A stretch of 57,175 bases of DNA from Muribaculaceae bacterium (GTDB lineage Bacteria; Bacteroidota; Bacteroidia; Bacteroidales; Muribaculaceae), in the NCBI GenBank assembly GCA_022509125.1, contig JAFLTU010000013.1:1-57175 (forward strand). The letters run 5' to 3'. The position numbers and the translations under genes were made by a program. Within the stretch, counting starts at the first letter, position 1; every line of letters begins with the position of its first letter. The notes under the pieces were generated by a model. It was not told the origin of the DNA. It searched no databases and saw only the letters and a list, made by a program, of their open reading frames with translations. Of this stretch, positions 26,854 through 35,142 are shown in pieces.

Positions 26854-27968
26854 TCGAGTCTATGATAATAGACAAAGTCTTCTTCTATTAAAGAAGGATG
26901 GAAAATTTTGATCATGTCTCTGAGAACAATATCTGGATTGACAACTCCGGATTCATAACAATCGTTTCCCCCTCCTTCGTTTTTTAGCCGGTTGTTATTA
27001 TAAAGACAACCATTGGCAACAACTTTCGAAGAGGTAAAATCAGGGAATTGGGAAATAATCTCATTTTTAGAATCGAGTCCTCCAATGTTTATCCAATAGT
27101 CGGCTTGGGAAACCAACTCTAAAGCCTCCTCTTTATCAATCGGCTTAGATGAATTTCCTGTGTTTTTTTTATAGATATATTCTCCTCCCGCATCATAAAT
27201 CATTTTACTGACATAGCTTTCCGTAGAAGGCATATACCAAAAATCAGCAAAAGGTGCGTTGACCATCACTTTGGGTCGTTGAACGTTAATTTCATTCACC
27301 TTATGTCTCAAATTATTGTATCTTTCTTCCACTTCTTTGAAAAATTCGATTCCCTGTTCTCCTTTGCCTATGATTGCTGCCAAGGGAACAATCCATTCCG
27401 TTTTTCCTAAAGGAGTCTCCTCCAAATAGTCTCCAATATAGATAAAAGGGATTCCAAGTTCTTTCAATCGTGGCTCCAATGTGCTTTCTCCGTTTATTGA
27501 AAAGAGCAACACCAAGTCTGGTTGAACTGAAACAAGGGTCTCATAGTCAATGTTTCCCTCATAGCCGACATCTTTTACATCCTTGTTTTTTATATCTCGG
27601 TTAGAAACATATTGTTTACCTGAAACACCTACAATTTTATCAATGGCATCAATGGCATCCAACATGGCTATATGAGTAGACGACATACAGACTATTCTTT
27701 CTGCCGGATGGCTTAAAGATTGGCCTTTAAACTGATGAAGACGTTCCTCATTGGAGGATATTAGAAAATCCATTTTCACATCTTCAGCTCCTTGCCATGG
27801 ATTGAAGATTGAAATGATACGGCTTAAGGAGTCAGGTTGATAAATTTTAAAACCTGTAGAATAAGAAGGTTTGTATATCATTTTATCCCCCATGTCGTGA
27901 GAATCGCTTGTATGACGGCAGGAGATTAATAAAAGCATCATTAAGCCAATTGCCAATAATTTTTTCAT
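26850..27968 (-). CDS. btuF: Periplasmic cobalamin-binding lipoprotein (BtuF-like)
   Basis: A 372-residue type III substrate-binding protein. The lipobox LLISC places the lipid-modified cysteine at C17. The body has two lobes with the Fe-B12 periplasmic-binding pattern (AERIVCMSSTHIAMLDAI, IVGVSGKQYVSN, YETLVSVQPDLVL, GGEYIY). It presents B12 to the BtuC/BtuD pair. It overlaps the permease by 4 bases and the receptor gene by 4 bases. Confidence 0.9.
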   Translation of the reverse strand: MKKLLAIGLMMLLLISCRHTSDSHDMGDKMIYKPSYSTGFKIYQPDSLSRIISIFNPWQGAEDVKMDFLISSNEERLHQFKGQSLSHPAERIVCMSSTHIAMLDAIDAIDKIVGVSGKQYVSNRDIKNKDVKDVGYEGNIDYETLVSVQPDLVLLFSINGESTLEPRLKELGIPFIYIGDYLEETPLGKTEWIVPLAAIIGKGEQGIEFFKEVEERYNNLRHKVNEINVQRPKVMVNAPFADFWYMPSTESYVSKMIYDAGGEYIYKKNTGNSSKPIDKEEALELVSQADYWINIGGLDSKNEIISQFPDFTSSKVVANGCLYNNNRLKNEGGGNDCYESGVVNPDIVLRDMIKIFHPSLIEEDFVYYHRLE

Positions 27969-30040
27969 CCGTTGTGTTTAGTTGGATTAAGAAATTTGGG
28001 AGTCAATCCTATAAAGAATTCAAAATTTATTCCAGGCATAGGCCGGGCAAGCACAGAAAGGTAATCCTCATTAAAAAGGTTGTTGACCGCTAATTTCATT
28101 TGAATGTCAATCCATTTGAAATAGAGATTTTTTTCCAAGGAAACATTACTCATATAATAGCTTGGAAGATGACCCGTTATAGTGAAATCATTGCTCGACA
28201 TTGTGAACCTTTCCGAATAATAACACCATTTATAAAGGAATGTCCAGGAATTCCATGAAAGTCTTCCTGAAAGGGAGGAAGAAAATTTTGGAACATAAGG
28301 CAATTGTTTTCCCACAGATTGATCGGCAGGAGATAATTTTTCTCCTTCATTTATAGAGGGTGTCCAGGAAAATGATGAATCGAGACCCAAAAGCCAGTCT
28401 TTACCCAAATCAAAAGTAAGAGTTCCGTTGGCTTCAACTCCATAAGCGTGAACAGTCTTTACATTTTTTGGGGAGAAAAATCCCTTTACGGTGGGTAACC
28501 ACAGAATCCAGTCTTTAATTCTCGAATCAAACCAATTGGCAGAAAGGCTTAAAGCCGCTCTTCTTGCAAAATCTATTTGAAAAGATGCTCCTGCATCATA
28601 AGTGAAACCATGCTCGCTTTTCAGATTGGGATTTCCTCCGGGAAGAAAATAGAGATCGTTGAGAGAGGGAAAGCGGTAATTTCGGCTTACAGAGGCTTTT
28701 AGGGTTAATTCAACAGGAAAAGTTCCCCAGGAGGATTGCATAGCTTTAATGTCTGTGAAAAAGGCCGGGATAAGTGGAGTTGAATGATTGCCAAAGATAT
28801 CTTCACGAACCACCATACCAAGACCCATAATGCTAAAGGGTTGCCATTTCACCGACAAGGCGCCGCTGAGCTCCAAGCGTGCTTTATCATATCCTATTAT
28901 TGCCTTGTCACCCTGTTGCAGAATTACATTCTTGTCGGCCGATCTCACAAATTGCTGGTGAGCAGTTAATGAGAGAGAAAACAACCATTTATCACTAATG
29001 CAATAATTTCCTTCAGCCAAAGCAAAAATAGTGTTAATATGCGACCTTGATCGTGTCAATTGCGACCATTGGCCTTCTGTGATCTCTTTTTTGTAATCAT
29101 AGGCCATCCATGTGAAAACATAACCAGCCTTCAAATTCAGATTCCAGGAAGAGGAAGTGGAATGATTCCATGATAACACTGTCCTTAAAGTGTTTTCTCT
29201 CTGGCGGTTTTCAAATTCCCGTTCTTCGCCATAATCTGTGGTGAGCATTGGTAGTTCTCGGTTTGAACCCACATACCAGATATTGAGTCCAAACTTATCG
29301 CCATGAAGAGTATTGAAGTAGATTTCCTGAAGTGCTTGAAAATCCTTGTAAGCGCCCGAACGGTTTTTCTCCTTAGGGTAATATTGGCCTATTATGTTAT
29401 GGTCTTCATCATATATATTCTCTTTTTTGTCATGATTGATATATGTGTAATCGTTTGGTGAGGAAGAATACACCATTCGAGTTGAAGAGGTCCATTTATT
29501 GTTTTTAAAGGAAAATCGAAGGAATTCATCGAATGTAGAAAAAGAACCGATGCCTTGTATATATTGCAGATTGAATCCGGGAGGAGCATCCGGAGTCGTT
29601 GCAAGTTTCACAAGACCACCTAGCCCCCCTCCGGTTTCATTGATAGAGGAAGTGCCATGAAAGAGGGCCGCCTGGTCGATGAAATAAGCCGGGATACTTG
29701 AGAAATCAGTCATTCCCAATATAGGGCTATTAATCCGAAGTCCGTTCCACGTCACTTGAGTGTGGCTTGGAGAAGTGCCACGAAAAGAAACGGTGGAGAG
29801 TGTGGCTCTTCCATAATTTTTCACATAGACTGAAGAATTAAAAGTCAGAATATCAGCCATGCTTAAGGATATGTTTTCTTTCAAAGCCAGGGAATCAAAA
29901 GTGGTTTTCTCCAGTCCTATCTCTTTGAGTGGCCTTCGAGCCGTGACGGTAAGTTCATCCAATTCCACTGAAGGATCAGAGGCGCTCATGCTTAGAAAGC
30001 TAAAGAATAAAATATGGAATAAGAATATTAGATATTTCAT
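27965..30040 (-). CDS. btuB: TonB-dependent outer-membrane receptor (BtuB-like)
   Basis: A 691-residue receptor with a signal peptide (about 1-20) and a plug domain beginning at VELDELTVTARRP, then FRGTSPSHTQVTWNGLRI. The long beta-barrel ends at an aromatic-rich terminal strand (FEFFIGLTPKF). No CarboxypepD repeat or SusC-type extension precedes the plug. It lies below a cobalamin riboswitch and starts 2 bases after the BtuG-like gene, with which it is expected to form a surface complex. Confidence 0.92.
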   Translation of the reverse strand: MKYLIFLFHILFFSFLSMSASDPSVELDELTVTARRPLKEIGLEKTTFDSLALKENISLSMADILTFNSSVYVKNYGRATLSTVSFRGTSPSHTQVTWNGLRINSPILGMTDFSSIPAYFIDQAALFHGTSSINETGGGLGGLVKLATTPDAPPGFNLQYIQGIGSFSTFDEFLRFSFKNNKWTSSTRMVYSSSPNDYTYINHDKKENIYDEDHNIIGQYYPKEKNRSGAYKDFQALQEIYFNTLHGDKFGLNIWYVGSNRELPMLTTDYGEEREFENRQRENTLRTVLSWNHSTSSSWNLNLKAGYVFTWMAYDYKKEITEGQWSQLTRSRSHINTIFALAEGNYCISDKWLFSLSLTAHQQFVRSADKNVILQQGDKAIIGYDKARLELSGALSVKWQPFSIMGLGMVVREDIFGNHSTPLIPAFFTDIKAMQSSWGTFPVELTLKASVSRNYRFPSLNDLYFLPGGNPNLKSEHGFTYDAGASFQIDFARRAALSLSANWFDSRIKDWILWLPTVKGFFSPKNVKTVHAYGVEANGTLTFDLGKDWLLGLDSSFSWTPSINEGEKLSPADQSVGKQLPYVPKFSSSLSGRLSWNSWTFLYKWCYYSERFTMSSNDFTITGHLPSYYMSNVSLEKNLYFKWIDIQMKLAVNNLFNEDYLSVLARPMPGINFEFFIGLTPKFLNPTKHNG

Positions 30041-30042
30041 TT

Positions 30043-31161
30043 TTACTCCTTAAGTTTCCAACAGAAAGCTCCCGGTGTTACACCTACATAGAAACTATCG
30101 ATTTCTAACCCCTCCGGGGAAAATCGATAGATCATCCCTTGTTGAGAATAATCTATTGCATCAGCCACATATATTTCATTATTAAGAGGGTCAATTGTAA
30201 GACCATAATATTTAGTTGATTGGGATTGAATTAATGGAAGTTCAGGCAAGTGATCAGAGTCTATAGACATTTTCCATATATCGTCGTTGATCCAATAAAG
30301 AAATTCTCCATCACCATTAATTTGAAGTTCAGAGGGGGTGTCTCCTAAAGAAAAAGAAAACTTTTTGTTTAGGGATAGAGTTTCGGTGTCAATGCAATAA
30401 ATAGCGGGCGCCTCATATCCATAGGGAGAGCCGTCATACCCTCCGTCGGTGATTGTCCATAAGCGTCCATATCGGTCGGCCACTAAGGAATTGGGTTGGA
30501 TGCCCACTGTCAGTTGCTCAACAACTTCGTCTATTTCGGTATCTATTTTTAGAATCCGGTTTTGATAGCTCCAGCAATTGCAATAGACATATTTCCCTAT
30601 TTGCACCATCTGCTCCGTAGAACCTGTTGAAAGATCCATATCCGGGATGGTTATAAAACCGGTGATTGAGTAGGTTTCAGGATCGACTATTGCAATTCGA
30701 TTATCCCAAATTTGAGAAATATAGGCTTTTTTGTCTGAGACAAAATGAATATAGCGGGGTGAGGTCAAATTCTCGATTCTTCCTTTTTCCTTGAAAGTGT
30801 CTATATCAATTGCAAAAACCACATGGGAATTATTTACTGCAATCCAACCTGTGTTTCTAAAAATTGTCATAGACTGGGCCACATCCCCAAGTTTCATTCC
30901 GTTGGCTTTTAAGAAAATCTCGTTTTCTACGGCATTGGTTTTAGGATCATAGAAAGAAAGCGTGGCATTGCTGTATTGAAAATTTCCCTCGCAAAGGATA
31001 AAGAGTCCAGGTGTTGAGACATCATAATCAGTAGGTTCATCTTTATAATCCCATTTCATGCAGGAGAAGAGTAAAAGCGCCAGTAAAACAAAAAATCCTT
31101 TTATTCCCCGGGAAAGGGAATAAAAGGATAAAAGGCTTTTATATCGCAGACAATTTTTCAT
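30043..31161 (-). CDS. btuG: Surface beta-propeller lipoprotein, BtuG-like (DUF5074/YncE-like)
   Basis: A 372-residue lipoprotein with lipobox LLFSC (C34), then repeated beta-propeller strands such as NTGWIAVNNSHVVFAID, RYIHFVSDKKAYISQ and IVDPETYSITGFI. BtuG proteins of Bacteroides are seven-bladed propeller lipoproteins that capture cobalamin and cap BtuB. The length, signal, order next to the TonB receptor and riboswitch control fit that role. The ATG at 31161 overlaps the preceding stop (ATGA). Codons 11-22 contain a strong terminator-like hairpin (31085-31129) just ahead of the hydrophobic signal core. The btuG name is by context, not by close sequence comparison. Confidence 0.8.
   Translation of the reverse strand: MKNCLRYKSLLSFYSLSRGIKGFFVLLALLLFSCMKWDYKDEPTDYDVSTPGLFILCEGNFQYSNATLSFYDPKTNAVENEIFLKANGMKLGDVAQSMTIFRNTGWIAVNNSHVVFAIDIDTFKEKGRIENLTSPRYIHFVSDKKAYISQIWDNRIAIVDPETYSITGFITIPDMDLSTGSTEQMVQIGKYVYCNCWSYQNRILKIDTEIDEVVEQLTVGIQPNSLVADRYGRLWTITDGGYDGSPYGYEAPAIYCIDTETLSLNKKFSFSLGDTPSELQINGDGEFLYWINDDIWKMSIDSDHLPELPLIQSQSTKYYGLTIDPLNNEIYVADAIDYSQQGMIYRFSPEGLEIDSFYVGVTPGAFCWKLKE
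31085..31129 (-). terminator. Intrinsic-terminator-like hairpin inside the btuG-like signal-peptide codons
   Basis: Arms 31116-31129 and 31095-31108 are a perfect 14-pair inverted repeat (ATCCTTTTATTCCC with GGGAATAAAAGGAT) around a 7-base loop. On the minus strand it is followed by six Ts, a G and four Ts. It lies 32 bases after the BtuG-like start codon, in coding sequence. It may be a true terminator of the two upstream lipoprotein genes that translating ribosomes override. Confidence 0.65.
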
Positions 31162-32060
31162 AAAGGGAAGAAACCCATGACTTCGGTGGAATTTTCCCCA
31201 AGAAGTTTCGTAGATCCGTTTATCGATGTCTGAACCTTCACAAAGTCAATGGAGGAGAGATCGGCGGCTTCATTCGTTTCCGTGACTGCATCCGATATTT
31301 TAAACCGGTTTTGATGTGTGGCTTCAACAAAATCGGATCCTAAATTGTCGGCATAACCCCATTCGTAAGCCTTATTTGTCCATACTCCGGTGATATCATC
31401 TTGTTCAGCGCGGCTCGGCAAACGGCTTCCATAAAGTGTGTAGGAATCCTCTTTTATCCAGTTGGGATAATAGAAATCCTGGTCATGGTAGTTTCCCATC
31501 CAATAGACAAATCCGGTTTCTCCGTTGCTATCTTCCCACGGAGTGTCTTCTTTGTCACCGGGACGCGAATACCTAACCCAATAGTTTCTCTCGTAGCCTT
31601 CCTCTCCGAAAAAAGATCCTTTTAATTCATACCAAGTTTCATCAGCAAGACCATTGCCGTTAGTATCTTGCATCACCCACACTATTCCGGGTTCGTTGGA
31701 ACTATCAAAAGTGTTGCTTGATATTGCAAAATCATATTCTCCTGTGTTTGGGACACTTTTATCAAATTTTATTATGATGTATCCTCCCCAGGCTCCTAAG
31801 GAAACATAATCGGAATTTGCTAATCTTTTTTCAGCATATAGGCAGGCTTCTTCGGGAGATGATATACCTGCGGAACCATTGGCTTTTTCATTGATATATT
31901 GCCCGGGACCGGGGGTGTATTCCAAAACTTTATAATTCAAAGAAACTGACGGGGTTTGGGGATTGTCGCCGGGATTGTCAATGACGATATCCTCGTCCTT
32001 GTTGCATGCAACAAGTGACAAGGATATCGAAGCAACTAAAGCAATTTTAAAACTTTTCAC
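31158..32060 (-). CDS. PKD-like surface lipoprotein of the cobalamin operon
   Basis: A 300-residue lipoprotein. The lipobox LSLVAC puts the lipidated Cys at C19; the acidic NKDED that follows fits the surface-export signal of Bacteroidetes lipoproteins. The body has a Ser/Pro-rich linker, then domains with GGYIIIKFDKSVPNTG, DTNGNGLADETWYELKG and a YWVRYSRPGD stretch. Proteins of this look are common in Bacteroidetes B12 loci, where several surface lipoproteins assist capture; its exact ligand is not shown by the sequence. It overlaps the BtuG-like start. Confidence 0.78.
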   Translation of the reverse strand: MKSFKIALVASISLSLVACNKDEDIVIDNPGDNPQTPSVSLNYKVLEYTPGPGQYINEKANGSAGISSPEEACLYAEKRLANSDYVSLGAWGGYIIIKFDKSVPNTGEYDFAISSNTFDSSNEPGIVWVMQDTNGNGLADETWYELKGSFFGEEGYERNYWVRYSRPGDKEDTPWEDSNGETGFVYWMGNYHDQDFYYPNWIKEDSYTLYGSRLPSRAEQDDITGVWTNKAYEWGYADNLGSDFVEATHQNRFKISDAVTETNEAADLSSIDFVKVQTSINGSTKLLGENSTEVMGFFPL

Positions 32061-32093
32061 TTTTCAAACATTTCTGGCCAAACGTGGCGACAA

Positions 32094-33050
32094 TTATTTT
32101 TCTACAGAAATTTCAAATTTGTCGAGCGCGCAATAGCCCGGAGTATTAAGACCATATTCTCCCATATCGCTTCCTTGGAAATTGATGACCAATACTGAAC
32201 ATTCGGGAAGCATTGATAAATCAACCTTTGTCCAGGTGTCTATGAGTCCTTCATAGTCATCCGCTTGTCCCTTCTTGAAGTTTGCAAGGTAAGCTTCAGT
32301 GTAACCCAATGGTTTTGCATCCGGTTCGTCTGCATCATCAAAAGCAATGAACTGCACCTTAAACCACCCTTCGTTTTCCGAGTCTAATTTAGAAGCATAT
32401 GCATTCCCATTCTCCATCACCTTGTAAACGTAAGTAGTGTTGTTGATATAAACACTTTCAAAAAATGCATCGTTATCTTCTCCGGTGACAAGAGCTTCAG
32501 ATCCCGGATTAGCTACATAATAACCTTTTGCATCTGTGATATAAACTTTAGGAGCACCTGCGAAATCTGAGTAAGTGGCATTCGTTATGTCGGATACAGT
32601 GCCGGAACAGAAAGCAACAAGAAAATTGCCGCCGCTGGGGGAGGAAGAGTTATAGACACTCAATTGATTCATATAGGCATCGTCGGTCATATCATGCCAG
32701 TTTGAAACCGCAAATCCACCATTGAAGTAAGAATAACCCCAAACGTTATTATAATCCGCGTCATAGGTATACCCATAATTCACAGGAAACTGAGCGTAGG
32801 TATCCCCGTAAATTTGAGCAAGGTATCCCTCTTCAATCTGGTCTTCATATCCGTAATACAGGTTGGCTCCATAGGTAGTTGGTCCACCGATTAAATTTTC
32901 AGGCACCTTCTCGAAACCAATTGTTGCGGTTTCATAGGTTTCGTCTGGTTCCTTATGGTCCGGTTCGTCTTTGTCATCTGCACAACTCACCATTGAAGCA
33001 GTCAGGAATGCTGAAAATCCAATCAAGGTTAATTTGTAAAACTTTTTCAT
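32094..33050 (-). CDS. DUF4465 surface lipoprotein of the cobalamin operon
   Basis: A 318-residue lipoprotein with lipobox MVSC (C23) and an acidic linker (ADDKDEPDHKEPDE). The body has the DUF4465 layout: WGYSYFNGGFAVSNW near residue 110, then the AYMNQLSVYN region, a central strand YVYKVMENG and a C-terminal CALDKFEISVEK. It is the first gene after the cobalamin riboswitch, so its synthesis is most directly switched by B12. Riboswitch-linked DUF4465 proteins are candidates for surface binding of cobamides. Confidence 0.82.
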   Translation of the reverse strand: MKKFYKLTLIGFSAFLTASMVSCADDKDEPDHKEPDETYETATIGFEKVPENLIGGPTTYGANLYYGYEDQIEEGYLAQIYGDTYAQFPVNYGYTYDADYNNVWGYSYFNGGFAVSNWHDMTDDAYMNQLSVYNSSSPSGGNFLVAFCSGTVSDITNATYSDFAGAPKVYITDAKGYYVANPGSEALVTGEDNDAFFESVYINNTTYVYKVMENGNAYASKLDSENEGWFKVQFIAFDDADEPDAKPLGYTEAYLANFKKGQADDYEGLIDTWTKVDLSMLPECSVLVINFQGSDMGEYGLNTPGYCALDKFEISVEK

Positions 33051-33063
33051 GTTTTTTGAGGTA

Positions 33064-33117
33064 TTAAAAATAAAAAATGTCCATTAATCCGATGATTACA
33101 CGCGAATTAAGGGACAT
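33064..33117 (-). terminator. Riboswitch expression-platform terminator
   Basis: On the minus strand, arms 33106-33117 and 33077-33088 form a 12-position stem with one mismatch, a 17-base loop (33089-33105), then the U-rich tract TTTTTATTTTT. It lies between the riboswitch and the DUF4465 start at 33050. The loop segment 33094-33104 is complementary to 33144-33156 at the end of the aptamer (two bulged bases), giving a possible alternative fold. Confidence 0.75.
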
Positions 33118-33159
33118 GCCTCTCAAGATCCTTGCCCGTAGCCCGCGGGTGTAATCAAA

Positions 33160-33325
33160 GTGACAGGCAGGTCTTCTGACTTATCTCTTTTGCAACCTCC
33201 TTCTCGGCTGGACAACCAATGGATTTTTGGTCGCAAAAATTTTTGAGACTCACAGCAGCGAGTACTGTCCCGGATTCTCACCGGGTTCCCTTTTCACCGA
33301 ACTTTTTATTTGTTCGGCACCTGTT
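33160..33325 (-). ncRNA. Cobalamin (adenosylcobalamin-class) riboswitch
   Basis: On the minus strand the conserved landmarks appear in order: GGTGCC near 33317, AAAAGGGAA, the GGTGAGAATCCGGGAC element, CGCTGCTGTGA and, at the 3' end, GTCAGAAGACCTGCC (about 33166-33180). These are the diagnostic pieces of the B12 riboswitch. It precedes the seven-gene cobalamin uptake operon. Ligand binding should favour the terminator at 33064-33117 and shut the operon off. Confidence 0.95.
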
Positions 33326-33331
33326 CATATG

Positions 33332-33362
33332 CAAAATTAATAAAAAAATAAGGAATGGCAAA
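33332..33362 (-). promoter_or_regulatory. Promoter of the cobalamin operon, embedded in the upstream terminator
   Basis: On the minus strand TTTG (33359-33362) and TAATTTTG (33332-33339) are 19 bases apart, matching the Bacteroidetes promoter. The -33 TTTG is the loop of the acyl-CoA dehydrogenase terminator. The predicted start is only a few bases before the riboswitch. Confidence 0.65.
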
Positions 33363-33377
33363 CCATTCCTTATTTTT
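33341..33377. terminator. Intrinsic terminator after the acyl-CoA dehydrogenase gene
   Basis: AATAAGGAATGG (33347-33358) and CCATTCCTTATT (33363-33374) form a perfect 12-pair stem with a CAAA loop. On the minus strand it is followed by TTTTT, so it ends the etfB-etfA-acd transcript. It is A/T flanked on both sides. Confidence 0.87.
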
Positions 33378-33408
33378 GTTGCAATTAAGCTTAAAAATCA
33401 AAACCGTT

Positions 33409-35142
33409 TTATGCTTCTGCTGAGGCTTCAGCCTCATCTTTCTTGTAAAGATAGTCGCTAATTTGTTCGGGACGGAAATTACCGATGAAGGAGGCGTGCT
33501 GAGCCACTTGAGCCTGTCCATATTTAACATAGACCTCAAGAGACTTACGGAACTCTTCATTGCGTTGAGTGTCTTCAAGCAAAAGATAACCCATGATGAT
33601 ATGTCCCGCCATCTCAACGAGTCGGCGTGCCATAAAATCATGGAAGCCCTGGTCATCCACACCAAAGACAGCCTGAACGGCGTCGGCATATTGCTGAGTC
33701 ATGAACACCAAGGTGTTTTTGATTGCCTCGTTCTCCGGATTAACTTGCTCAGCCTCAAATTCTCTTATCTTATTGAGGTATGTGCCTGTGGAGACGTGGC
33801 GAATAGCAGCAACTACTTGTAACTGAGTGGTGCCTTCGTAAATCGATGTGATACGCGCGTCGCGATAAAGGCGTTCACACTTATAATCCTTCATAAACCC
33901 TGAACCACCATGAATCTGGATTGCATCATAAGTGTTTTGATTGCAGAATTCCGATGTCATACCTTTTGCTAGGGGGGTAAAGGCGTCGGCCAGCTTGCTG
34001 TAGTATTTCTGTTCTTTCTTTTCTTCCGGAGTGAGAGCTCTCTCTTTTGCGATATCGTCGTAGATCTTATACATATCCACGAAACGTGAGCAGGCATATA
34101 GAAGAGCGCGGGAAGCATCAAGTTTTGCTTTCATTGTGGATAGAATTTCAGCCACAGCCGGGAATTCTATGATAGCTTTACCGAATTGTTTGCGGTCTTT
34201 TGCATATGATAGGGCCTCACGATAAGCAGCCTCACTAATACCTACCGACTGAGCGGCGATACCAAGACGGGCACCATTCATGAGGGCCATCACATATTTA
34301 ATGAGACCCAGACGGGTGCTACCCACAAGTTCAGCCGGAGCATCTTTGTAGACAAGTTCACAAGTGGGGCTTCCTTTGATTCCCATCTTGTTCTCAATGC
34401 GGCGCACATTGACACCGCCGTTCTTCTTGTCGTAGATAAACATAGACAGTCCTCGACCATCCTTTGAACCCTCTTCGGAGCGAGCCAGCACAAGGTGGAT
34501 GTCGCTATCGCCATTGGTGATGAAACGTTTCACTCCATTGAGCACATATGATCCATCCTCCTTCTTTGTGGCTTTCAACATCACCGACTGGAGGTCTGAC
34601 CCTGCATCCGGCTCCGTGAGGTCCATCGACATGGTTTCCCCTTCACATACACGGGGAATGTATTTCTTTTTTTGATCCTCGTCGGCAAATTCATAGATTG
34701 TCTCTGCGCAATCCTGTAGACCCCAGATATTCTCAAAAGCCGCGTCAGCACGGCTCACCATGTCGGCTGCCATGATATAAGGAGTGATGGGGAAATTAAG
34801 GCCTCCCAGACGACGAGGCATCGACATTCCCATGAGACCGGCTTTACGGCAGGCATCAAGGTTCCTTTCAGTTCCCTCAGCATATACTACGCGGCCATTT
34901 TTCACACTGGGACCCTCATGGTCGATTTCTTCTGCATTTTCAGCTATAACATTTCCACAAATGTCACCAACGATTTCAAGCACTTTATCGTAGCTGTCCA
35001 TCGCGTCGGCGAAATCCTGGGGAGCGTAGTCATATTTATCGGCGTCGGCGAAATTCCTCTCTTTAAGTTCCACTATCTTCTCCATCATCGGATGGTTGAG
35101 ATAATGTTGGAGGTTGTCGTTATCTTTATAAAAATTTGCCAT
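33409..35142 (-). CDS. Acyl-CoA dehydrogenase
   Basis: A flavoprotein of 577 residues that oxidises acyl-CoA to enoyl-CoA and passes electrons to the electron-transfer flavoprotein made by its two upstream genes. Motifs: PRRLGGLNFP near residue 108, DLTEPDAGSDLQS, and the C-terminal YRDARITSIYEGTTQLQ with the glutamate/threonine region near the catalytic Glu. Residues past about 440 form the extra C-terminal domain found in the longer members (FadE5/AcdA-like), which explains the extra 190 residues over short-chain enzymes. It overlaps etfA by 1 base. Confidence 0.93.
   Translation of the reverse strand: MANFYKDNDNLQHYLNHPMMEKIVELKERNFADADKYDYAPQDFADAMDSYDKVLEIVGDICGNVIAENAEEIDHEGPSVKNGRVVYAEGTERNLDACRKAGLMGMSMPRRLGGLNFPITPYIMAADMVSRADAAFENIWGLQDCAETIYEFADEDQKKKYIPRVCEGETMSMDLTEPDAGSDLQSVMLKATKKEDGSYVLNGVKRFITNGDSDIHLVLARSEEGSKDGRGLSMFIYDKKNGGVNVRRIENKMGIKGSPTCELVYKDAPAELVGSTRLGLIKYVMALMNGARLGIAAQSVGISEAAYREALSYAKDRKQFGKAIIEFPAVAEILSTMKAKLDASRALLYACSRFVDMYKIYDDIAKERALTPEEKKEQKYYSKLADAFTPLAKGMTSEFCNQNTYDAIQIHGGSGFMKDYKCERLYRDARITSIYEGTTQLQVVAAIRHVSTGTYLNKIREFEAEQVNPENEAIKNTLVFMTQQYADAVQAVFGVDDQGFHDFMARRLVEMAGHIIMGYLLLEDTQRNEEFRKSLEVYVKYGQAQVAQHASFIGNFRPEQISDYLYKKDEAEASAEA

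Noticed and set aside
33091..33156. Complementary segments as a REP-type repeat
   Set aside because: They are explained by the riboswitch expression platform.
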